In this document: positions 1-7,356 of the stretch, one piece after another | Layout of the letters: each line of letters opens with the position of its first letter | Position numbering within the stretch: position 1 is the stretch's first letter | Source of the DNA: Thermoanaerobacteraceae bacterium | GTDB lineage: Bacteria > Bacillota > Desulfotomaculia > Desulfotomaculales > Ammonificaceae | Length of the DNA: 7,356 bases | Assembly: GCA_030016455.1 (NCBI GenBank) | Contig: JASEJH010000070.1 | Location: forward strand, 1-7,356 | Direction: 5' to 3' | The notes under the pieces: generated by a model | What the model was told of the DNA's origin: nothing | The model's database searches: none | What the model saw: the letters and a program-made list of their open reading frames with translations, nothing else | Made by a program: the position numbers and the translations under genes

Positions 1-2
1 AC

Positions 3-2677
<2,675 letters not shown>

Positions 2678-2681
<4 letters not shown>

Positions 2682-3457
2682 TTTACGAAGTAGAAATCGT
2701 CACGCAGCGGAAGGTGGCTACCGGATGCTACCGGCTCGAAATGTATGCTCCGGAGGTGGCCCAGACAGCCCAGCCCGGGCAGTTTTTGATGCTAAAGACC
2801 AGTATCACCCTGGACCCGCTCCTCAGACGCCCGTTCAGTATCAACACGGTAGACCGGGACCGCGGGCTGGTGAAAATCCTGTACCGCGTGGTGGGAAGGG
2901 GAACCGCCCTTCTGGCGGGAAGAAAATTGGGGCGCCGGCTGAGCATTTTCGGTCCCCTGGGACGAGGCTTCACCGTGCCCGCCAACGGGCGCTTCCTCGT
3001 CGTGGCCGGCGGTCTGGGCATCGCGCCGCTCTATTTCCTAATCCAGCGCTTGAAGGCGCTTGGAAACGAGGTGGTCGTTTTCTACGGGGCGCAAAACCGG
3101 TTCAAGCTTTTGCTCCTGGAGGAACTGGCCGCCATGCGGGTGGAGCTCTTTACGGCTACGGACAACGGCTCGTCCGGCCACAAGGGAACGGTGGTGGACC
3201 TGCTCCGGACCAAAGGAATCCCGCCGGCAGACCTCATTTACGCCGCCGGACCGCCCCCGATGCTCAAGGCTCTTGCAGCGTTGTTGCGGGAAGCCGAGAT
3301 GCCCCGCGCGGAGTTTTCGCTGGAAGAAAGAATGGCGTGCGGGGCCGGCGCCTGCCGCGGCTGCGCGGTTAAGGTGATCGCCGAGGAAGGCCCGGTTTAT
3401 AAACGGGTCTGTGCCGACGGGCCGGTTTTTTTAGCGGGAGAGGTGGTATGGGAATGA
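2678..3457 (+). CDS. pyrK: Dihydroorotate dehydrogenase B electron-transfer subunit
   Basis: FAD and [2Fe-2S] subunit that carries electrons from PyrD to NAD+ in the class 1B dihydroorotate dehydrogenase, a cytoplasmic heterotetramer. The protein has 259 residues, normal for the family. An N-terminal flavin-binding barrel carries RPFSIN (residues 51-56). A ferredoxin-reductase-type NAD-binding domain has GGLGIAP (111-117) and GPPPML (191-196). The C-terminal iron-sulfur motif uses Cys221, Cys226, Cys229 and Cys245 (C-x4-C-x2-C-x15-C), the characteristic PyrK spacing. The GTG start shares four bases with the carB stop and has a strong Shine-Dalgarno site, and the 3' end overlaps pyrD by 10 bases. 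Related sulfide dehydrogenase/glutamate synthase beta-type flavoproteins share this fold, but the position between carB and pyrD settles the assignment. Confidence 0.97.
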
Positions 3458-4374
3458 AACCCGATCTGGAGGTTAATCTGGCGGGTCTGAGGCTGAAAAA
3501 CCCCGTTTTGACGGCATCGGGGACTTTCGGATTCGGACTGGAATATGCGCGGCTGGTAGACCTGGGTGCAATAGGGGCGGTGGTGCTCAAGAGCGTGACC
3601 CTGCACTCCCGGCAGGGGAACCCGCCGCCGCGCGTGACGGAAACACCGGCCGGGATGCTGAACAGCATCGGCCTGGAAAATCCGGGCGCACCGGCAGTTG
3701 TAAGCAAGGTTGTGCCGGAACTGAAACGGCTTGGCGTGAAGGTCATTGCCAGCGTGGCGGGAGAAACGGTGGAGGAGTACGGGGAGGTTGCCCGGCGCTT
3801 TGCGGCGGCGGGGGTAGACGCAATTGAGGTCAACCTCTCCTGCCCCAACGTCGCCCGGGGCGGCCTCACCTTCGGGTGTACCCGGGGAATGGCTGCAGCC
3901 GTAACGGCGGCAGTACGCCAGGCCGCCGGCGATCTTCCTGTTTTTGCAAAGCTCGGGGTCACCGGAGGGAATCTTTTGGAAATAGCCGGGGCGGTGGCGG
4001 AAGCCGGAGCCAGCGGTTTCTCACTCATTAACACCCTGCCGGGGCTGGCGGTGGATCTCCGGCAGCGCCGTCCGGTTTTAGGCAACGTCACCGGGGGGCT
4101 TTCGGGCCCGGCAATCAAGCCGGTGGCGCTGTGGGCGGTCTGGCAGGTCTATAAAGCGTTCAAGCTGCCCGTAATCGGGATGGGCGGTATCATGAGTACA
4201 AGCGACGCTCTGGAATTCTTCTTGTGCGGTGCAACCGCGGTGGCCGTTGGAACCGGGAATTTTGTAAACCCGCGTCTCACCACGGAGATCGTCGCCGGGC
4301 TTGAAAAGGCACTGGCAGCGGAGCACGTGAGCGATATCAAGGAATTGATCGGCGCGGCGCATAATGGGAAGTGA
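3448..4374 (+). CDS. pyrD: Dihydroorotate dehydrogenase B catalytic subunit (class 1B)
   Basis: FMN-containing TIM-barrel subunit that oxidises dihydroorotate to orotate and works with PyrK. It has 308 residues, the usual length. Visible motifs are TASGTFGFG (residues 22-30), the FMN/substrate region LKSVT with Lys48, NSIGLENPG (72-80), NLSCPN with Cys132 as the class 1 catalytic base, GGLSGPAIKP (216-225), GMGGI (244-248) and VGTGNF (267-272). Cysteine as base and the adjacent pyrK both indicate class 1B (NAD-linked), not the membrane quinone-linked class 2. Two starts are possible: ATG at 3448 (used here, GGAG 7 bases upstream) and ATG at 3454 (AGGTGG 7 bases upstream). Either overlaps the pyrK end. 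The segment after Lys168 reads GVTGGN where many homologues have SPN-type residues. The stop codon falls within the left end of a fold-back repeat. Confidence 0.97.
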   Translation: MGMKPDLEVNLAGLRLKNPVLTASGTFGFGLEYARLVDLGAIGAVVLKSVTLHSRQGNPPPRVTETPAGMLNSIGLENPGAPAVVSKVVPELKRLGVKVIASVAGETVEEYGEVARRFAAAGVDAIEVNLSCPNVARGGLTFGCTRGMAAAVTAAVRQAAGDLPVFAKLGVTGGNLLEIAGAVAEAGASGFSLINTLPGLAVDLRQRRPVLGNVTGGLSGPAIKPVALWAVWQVYKAFKLPVIGMGGIMSTSDALEFFLCGATAVAVGTGNFVNPRLTTEIVAGLEKALAAEHVSDIKELIGAAHNGK

Positions 4375-4467
4375 GAAGTGGGGAGTGGGAGGTGGGACTT
4401 TTAAAGAAATCGGCTGTGCCGATTTCCAAAAATCGCTTCCAACCCCTAACCTCTGGCCGCTCACCTC
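4368..4467. repeat. 100-bp imperfect fold-back element between pyrD and pyrF
   Basis: The left arm (4368-4414) is purine-rich and begins GAAGTGAG. The right arm (4418-4467) is pyrimidine-rich and ends CTCACCTC, and its reverse complement begins GAGGTGAG. The arms meet in a perfect 9-bp hairpin, GAAATCGGC (4406-4414) and GCCGATTTC (4418-4426), around a TGT loop. Between these ends the arms match only partly. No run of T follows the hairpin, so it is not a standard intrinsic terminator. The pyrD stop (4372-4374) lies inside the left end. The shape fits a small non-coding fold-back (MITE- or REP-like) insertion or a structured intercistronic RNA. Which of these it is cannot be decided from one copy. 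Confidence 0.55.
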
Positions 4468-4484
4468 TATGACGGTCGGCACAG
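4414..4484 (+). promoter_or_regulatory. Alternative pairing in the pyrD-pyrF spacer
   Basis: CTGTGCCGA (4414-4422) is exactly complementary to TCGGCACAG (4476-4484), nine Watson-Crick pairs that G-U pairs could extend by two. The 5' partner includes the loop and 3' arm of the 4406-4426 hairpin, so the two structures exclude each other. A further GTGCCGA at 4550-4556 could also pair with 4476-4482. This resembles competing attenuator or processing structures, but no terminator T-tract and no known riboswitch or PyrR-binding motif was recognised, so a regulatory role is only a possibility. Confidence 0.25.
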
Positions 4485-4619
4485 GAATCTGCTGCAAGCC
4501 TGGCACTCAATGAACATTTTAGCACCGGAAGAGCAGACGCCATCTTTCCGTGCCGAGAGCACCGCTAAGATGCAATATCATCTGACTGCCGTGAACCAGT
4601 TAAAATTAGTGGCTGCTTT

Positions 4620-4625
4620 AAGGAG
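4620..4625 (+). promoter_or_regulatory. Ribosome binding site deciding the pyrF start
   Basis: AAGGAG ends 10 bases before GTG at 4636. The frame is open back to ATG at 4510, but that ATG and the ATG at 4570 have no Shine-Dalgarno site and would add 42 or 22 residues without family similarity. Confidence 0.65.
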
Positions 4626-4635
4626 AGTTAAACCG

Positions 4636-5355
4636 GTGAAGGGAAAAGAGCGCTTACTCGTGGCTCTGGACGTGGACGACTGGCAGGAGGCGCGCCGTCT
4701 GGCAGACGTTTTGGCAGGCGCGGTCGGAGGCTTCAAGGTGGGGATACGGCTTTACTACCGCGCGGGGGCGGGGGTGCTCGCCTACCTCCGCGAAAGGGTA
4801 CCGGTCGTGTTTGCCGACCTGAAGCTGCACGACATCCCGTCCACTGTGGACGGGGGGGTAAGGGCGCTGGTGGCGCAAGGAGCCACGCTGCTCAATGTCC
4901 ATGCGGCCGGCGGCCGGGCCATGATGGCGGCCGCCCGGGACGCCGCCGCCGATGAGGCAGAACGCCGCGGCCTTATTCGCCCCAGGGTAGTGGCGGTAAC
5001 GGTTCTCACCAGCCTTGACGAAACGGCGCTCAAAGAGGAAGTAGGGATTCCGGAACCGGTTGCGGTGCGGGCGCTGGCGTGGGCGCGTCTGGCCCAGGAA
5101 GCGGGTCTGGACGGCGTGGTTGCTTCGGCGTGGGAGGCCGCGGCCATCCGCAGGGCCTGCGGCCGGGATTTTATCATTGTTACGCCGGGGATACGTCCAC
5201 AGGGGTCCTCACCCGGCGACCAGCGTCGCGTGGTACAGCCGGCCGAAGCGGTGCAGGCAGGAGCGGATTACCTGGTGGTTGGAAGACCGGTAACCGGGGC
5301 ACCAGACCCTGTACGGGCGGTGCGGGAAATCGTAGCGTCTCTTGGCGAAGGGTAG
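4636..5355 (+). CDS. pyrF: Orotidine 5'-phosphate decarboxylase
   Basis: Decarboxylates OMP to UMP, the last step of de novo UMP synthesis, as a cytoplasmic TIM-barrel dimer that needs no cofactor. From the GTG at 4636 it has 239 residues, the usual size. Visible motifs are VALDVD (residues 9-14) with Asp12, FKVG with Lys34, the catalytic DLKLHD with Asp61, Lys63 and Asp66 (DxKxxD), TPGIRP (183-188) and the phosphate-binding VGRPVT (215-220). The loop after the catalytic motif reads IPSTV where IPNTV is the common form. The start was chosen because homology begins at KGKERLLVALD and AAGGAG stands upstream. The 261-base gap before it is unusual for this tight operon. pyrE follows about 10 bases downstream. 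Confidence 0.96.
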   Translation: MKGKERLLVALDVDDWQEARRLADVLAGAVGGFKVGIRLYYRAGAGVLAYLRERVPVVFADLKLHDIPSTVDGGVRALVAQGATLLNVHAAGGRAMMAAARDAAADEAERRGLIRPRVVAVTVLTSLDETALKEEVGIPEPVAVRALAWARLAQEAGLDGVVASAWEAAAIRRACGRDFIIVTPGIRPQGSSPGDQRRVVQPAEAVQAGADYLVVGRPVTGAPDPVRAVREIVASLGEG

Positions 5356-5365
5356 GGATGGCGTT

Positions 5366-5935
5366 TTGAACCAGGAAGAGGTCCGGCAGCTTTTCACGGC
5401 TACCGGCGCCGTAATTAGCGGGCATTTTGTGCTCACCTCCGGCAGGCACAGCGACACCTACCTCCAGTGCGCCCTGGTGCTCCAATACCCGGAGCACGCG
5501 GCCCGGTTGGGCGCCGCTCTGGCGGCCCGCCTGGGGAATCCTGAGGCTGCATGTATCGTGGGACCTGCCCTCGGAGGGGTTATCGTGGCGCACGAAGTGG
5601 CGCGGGCGCTGGGAGTGCGCTCGGTTTTCACCGAAAGGGTCCAAGGCGTGATGCAGCTTCGGAGGGGCTTCAGCGTGACGCGGGGCGAAAAGGTGGTGGT
5701 GGTGGAAGATGTCGTCACGACGGGCGGCTCCGTAAAGGAAGCGGCAGCCGTCGTGGAGGCCCTCGGGGCCGAAATAGTGGCCTTCGGGGCGCTTGTTGAC
5801 CGGAGCGGCGGCAGGGCGAGTTTTGACCGGCCCTTTTGTGCACTACTATCTGTGGATGCTGCAACCTGGGACCCAGGTGAATGTCCGCTTTGCCGGGCCG
5901 GTATTCCCGCGGTGAAGCCCGGCAGCCGTACGTGA
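5366..5935 (+). CDS. pyrE: Orotate phosphoribosyltransferase (thermophile-type)
   Basis: Transfers phosphoribose from PRPP to orotate, giving OMP for PyrF. From the TTG at 5366 it has 189 residues beginning MNQEEVRQLF. Visible motifs are TSGRHSDTYLQ (24-34), the PRPP-binding signature VVVVEDVVTTGGS (110-122) and a C-terminal CPLC (173-176). The catalytic loop reads FTERVQGVMQLRRGF (88-102) rather than the lysine-rich loop of E. coli PyrE. That loop and the CPLC tail match the PyrE subfamily of Thermus and many clostridia. TTG is preferred because homology begins there and a GGGTAGGG purine run ends 8 bases upstream. An in-frame TTG at 5342 would overlap pyrF and add 8 residues. ATG at 5358 is out of frame and meets a stop after three codons, that stop overlapping the TTG. 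Confidence 0.95.
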   Translation: MNQEEVRQLFTATGAVISGHFVLTSGRHSDTYLQCALVLQYPEHAARLGAALAARLGNPEAACIVGPALGGVIVAHEVARALGVRSVFTERVQGVMQLRRGFSVTRGEKVVVVEDVVTTGGSVKEAAAVVEALGAEIVAFGALVDRSGGRASFDRPFCALLSVDAATWDPGECPLCRAGIPAVKPGSRT

Positions 5936-6052
5936 AATTCATCCAACCTCCGTTAAAGTTACCTCGCCGAAGACAGTTTTTCAACGGCACTCCTGCAGTC
6001 TTCCCCAGTCGGGTTGCGGTTCTGGTAGTGGTGTGTGGGAGCCGTTTTCTTG

Positions 6053-6058
6053 TATACT
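6053..6058 (+). promoter_or_regulatory. Possible -10 element upstream of the cysteine-cluster gene
   Basis: TATACT matches five of six bases of the sigma-A -10 consensus and lies in the AT-rich part of an otherwise GC-rich gap. No convincing -35 hexamer stands 16-18 bases upstream, so the call is weak. The overlapping 10-base palindrome CTTAATTAAG (6057-6066) could be an operator or chance. Confidence 0.2.
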
Positions 6059-6074
6059 TAATTAAGAAAGTAAC

Positions 6075-6083
6075 AGGAAGGAG
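6075..6083 (+). promoter_or_regulatory. Ribosome binding site deciding the YkgJ-family start
   Basis: AGGAAGGAG ends 7 bases before the TTG at 6091. The frame is open back into pyrE (ATG at 5881), but only the TTG has a strong site at proper spacing, and the added upstream residues look like translated non-coding sequence. Confidence 0.75.
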
Positions 6084-6090
6084 TTACCTT

Positions 6091-6765
6091 TTGACGGTAG
6101 AAGTGCTTCCCAAAGAGTTTGGCGAAACCCAGGGTTACGACGTGGTGGTCCGGCAGAAAGGGGCGACGGTACAGGACTACCTTGACGCCTTAAACCACGC
6201 CTTCCACACGTTTGTCCTCACCCGGACACGGCGGCCGGAACGCGCCGACTGCTGGGGGTGCGACCGTTGCTGCGCCGAGCGTGCACCGCTGACGATTATT
6301 GATTGCCTGGTGCTTTCTGTGGCTACGGAAACACGTACGCTGCCGGATTTTTTGTCCCGCTATACGTCCGTGGTGGTTACCGGCCCGGTGGTGGACATTA
6401 CCCTTCACCGGCTGGAAGACGGATTCTGCATCTTTCTGGACCGCAAGGACCGGACGTGCTGCGTTTACCCGGCACGGCCCTTTGTCTGTCAGACCTTTTT
6501 CTGCTGTCCGGCTACGTCCCGGGCACTGGCCCTGCGGGAGGCGATCGTGAACCAGGGGGAAGACGAGTTGGTACGGCGCTGGCTCAAGACCAGAAGGACG
6601 GTGCATTACGCGGAAAACCCATGCGTCAACCCCAGGGATTGGACGAAGACACCCTTTGCCGGCCGGTGGCAGTACAACGCAGTGCCGCTTAGAACGGTTG
6701 TCTCCAAGCAACTCTGGCGGGAGCTGTACCGGCCGGGGTTCAGAAGTAGCCGCAACTGGAGGTGA
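6091..6765 (+). CDS. YkgJ-family cysteine-cluster protein (CxxCxxCC)
   Basis: A 224-residue protein of the family described as putative zinc- or iron-chelating (YkgJ/CxxCxxCC). Its biochemical role is unknown. The signature CWGCDRCC places Cys54, Cys57, Cys60 and Cys61. A second cluster, CCVYPARPFVCQTFFCC, has Cys123, 124, 133, 138 and 139 and matches the family's C-x-Y-x-x-RP-x-x-C block. Cys72, Cys113 and Cys178 bring the total to 12. No signal peptide or membrane segment is evident, so it is probably cytoplasmic and metal-binding. Residues 1-50 and about 140-224 lie outside the cysteine core and were not recognised. The TTG start is set by a strong Shine-Dalgarno site. The stop lies 4 bases before acyP, whose ribosome binding site overlaps this gene's end, so the two are probably one transcript. 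Co-transcription with pyrE is possible but not shown. Confidence 0.85.
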   Translation: MTVEVLPKEFGETQGYDVVVRQKGATVQDYLDALNHAFHTFVLTRTRRPERADCWGCDRCCAERAPLTIIDCLVLSVATETRTLPDFLSRYTSVVVTGPVVDITLHRLEDGFCIFLDRKDRTCCVYPARPFVCQTFFCCPATSRALALREAIVNQGEDELVRRWLKTRRTVHYAENPCVNPRDWTKTPFAGRWQYNAVPLRTVVSKQLWRELYRPGFRSSRNWR

Positions 6766-6766
6766 T
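6758..6766 (+). promoter_or_regulatory. Ribosome binding site of acyP
   Basis: GGAGGTGAT, a near-perfect match to the 16S anti-Shine-Dalgarno sequence, has its GGAGG ending 7 bases before the GTG at 6770. It overlaps the stop of the preceding gene. The closer ATG at 6765 meets a stop after three codons. Confidence 0.85.
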
Positions 6767-6769
6767 GGC

Positions 6770-7048
6770 GTGGTAAAAGCGCGGGCACACGTAATCGTAA
6801 AAGGAAAGGTACAGGGAGTGTATTTTCGCGGTCACACGCAGGAGCAGGCACGTGCGGCCGGGCTTACCGGCTGGGTGCGCAACCTCCCCGACGGCAGTGT
6901 GGAAGCCGTTTTTGAGGGGGAACGGGGAGCAATAGAAAAGGTGATCAAATGGTGCCACGAAGGACCGCCAGCGGCGCGGGTGACCGGAGTGACGGTGAAT
7001 TGGGAGGACTGGCGCGGGGAATTTGATACCTTCAGCATTCGCTGGTGA
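6770..7048 (+). CDS. acyP: Acylphosphatase
   Basis: Small enzyme that hydrolyses the carboxyl-phosphate bond of acyl phosphates such as acetyl, 1,3-bisphosphoglyceroyl or carbamoyl phosphate. Its physiological substrate in bacteria is generally unclear. From the GTG at 6770 it has 92 residues, the standard size for this alpha/beta sandwich family. The phosphate-binding loop GKVQGVYFRGHT contains Arg20, and WVRNLPDGSVEA contains the catalytic Asn38, so both active-site residues are present. VEAVFEG and the C-terminal FDTFSIRW also fit the family. The GTG is favoured by the GGAGGTGAT site and by homology. Earlier in-frame starts lie inside the upstream gene. It is probably co-translated with the cysteine-cluster gene. 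Carbamoyl phosphate is the product of CarB, but the closeness of acyP to carB here does not prove a link. Confidence 0.95.
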   Translation: MVKARAHVIVKGKVQGVYFRGHTQEQARAAGLTGWVRNLPDGSVEAVFEGERGAIEKVIKWCHEGPPAARVTGVTVNWEDWRGEFDTFSIRW

Positions 7049-7083
7049 AGTGTAAACGGACTATGAAAGGAGCATTTATGACC

Positions 7084-7107
7084 AAAGAAAAAACGGGCAG
7101 CAGCCCG
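7084..7107 (-). terminator. Intrinsic terminator of the MFS gene
   Basis: Read on the minus strand: CGGGC (7107-7103), loop TGCT, GCCCG (7098-7094), then TTTTTT and CTTT. The stem is short but entirely G-C, and it is followed directly by a U-tract about 60 bases after the MFS stop. No T-run follows the hairpin on the + strand, so it should act only on leftward transcription. Confidence 0.7.
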
Positions 7108-7167
7108 GCCGATCTCCGGAGCACGCTACCGTCAGAAGCTTCGGCGGCTAAAAGGGCGCCGGGAGAC

Positions 7168-7356
7168 TCAGCCATTCTCCCTGGCCCGGGAGGGTTCCTT
7201 GACCCAAAGGGACAGGACCGCCATACCGAAAAGTATGAGGGCGCCCGCAATAAGAAAAGTCTGGCGGAATCCCAGGTGCTCGGCGACGAAACCGCCAAAG
7301 GCGGGGCCGATAATCCAACCGATAAACCAGGTGCGGTCGTAAACGCCCATCGCCCA
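7168..7356 (-). CDS. MFS transporter, C-terminal end only
   Basis: The last 62 residues of a major facilitator superfamily permease. The gene is convergent to acyP and continues past the right edge of the window. The fragment has the MFS pattern GWIIGPAFGGF followed by EHLGFRQTF, then a hydrophobic segment LIAGALILFGMAVLSLWV, and ends in a short charged tail KEPSRARENG. This fits the last two transmembrane helices of an MFS exporter-like protein. A protein broken after its sixth helix cannot be excluded, because the similar GP-GG motif also occurs in helix 5. The substrate cannot be inferred. The minus-strand frame is favoured over the opposite strand because its composition is clearly membrane-protein-like and a leftward terminator follows the stop. 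Confidence 0.85.
   Translation of the reverse strand, partial: WAMGVYDRTWFIGWIIGPAFGGFVAEHLGFRQTFLIAGALILFGMAVLSLWVKEPSRARENG

Noticed and set aside
3369..4118. 249-codon minus-strand frame opposite pyrD
   Set aside because: Low-complexity Ser/Pro/Arg composition, antisense to a motif-complete PyrD.
4406..4426. The 9-bp hairpin as an intrinsic terminator after pyrD
   Set aside because: It is followed by CAAAAATCG rather than a U-tract, and pyrF and pyrE continue the same pathway downstream.
4510..4635. N-terminal extension of PyrF from ATG 4510
   Set aside because: No ribosome site at 4510, no family similarity, and AAGGAG with GTG 4636 gives the normal length.
5950..5987. CCGTT/AACGG inverted repeat after pyrE as a terminator
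   Set aside because: The stem is bulged with a long loop and no T-run follows it. No convincing terminator was seen in the pyrE downstream gap.
5881..6090. 70-residue extension of the cysteine-cluster protein starting inside pyrE
   Set aside because: It overlaps pyrE, lacks a ribosome site and looks like translated spacer. TTG 6091 has AGGAAGGAG at good spacing.

Overview
The window is the 3' part of a Gram-positive style de novo pyrimidine operon on the + strand, followed by a two-gene cluster and, on the opposite strand, the end of a transporter gene. Order: carB (5' end outside the window), pyrK, pyrD (class 1B), pyrF, pyrE, a YkgJ-type cysteine-cluster gene, acyP, then the convergent 3' end of an MFS permease. 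The carB-pyrK-pyrD-pyrF-pyrE order is the one known from Bacillus and other Firmicutes. The high GC content, purine-rich Shine-Dalgarno sites, frequent GTG/TTG starts, NAD-type PyrK/PyrD pair and thermophile-type PyrE suggest a moderately high-GC, probably anaerobic and perhaps thermophilic Firmicute (Desulfotomaculum/Pelotomaculum/Moorella-like). The taxonomic placement is inference.

Left to centre (3-5935): CarB makes carbamoyl phosphate. The ATCase and DHOase steps are not in the window and would be expected upstream. PyrD with its electron-transfer subunit PyrK oxidises dihydroorotate to orotate and passes electrons to NAD+. PyrE adds phosphoribosyl to give OMP, and PyrF decarboxylates OMP to UMP. 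carB/pyrK and pyrK/pyrD overlap by 4 and 10 bases, and pyrF/pyrE are about 10 bases apart. The exception is pyrD-pyrF, separated by 261 bases that hold a 100-bp imperfect fold-back element with a perfect 9-bp central hairpin and a competing 9-bp pairing. This is the least explained part of the window.

Right (5936-7356): after a 155-base gap with a possible -10 element, a 224-residue protein with CxxCxxCC and 12 cysteines is followed 4 bases later by a 92-residue acylphosphatase, so the two are probably co-translated. The last 189 bases encode, on the minus strand, the C-terminal 62 residues of an MFS transporter. It has a convincing intrinsic terminator at 7107-7084 that lies over a misleading + strand RBS and ATG.

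No mobile-element gene, tRNA, rRNA or CRISPR array was seen. Most of the window is ordinary core metabolism, and I found no convincing new multi-gene system.
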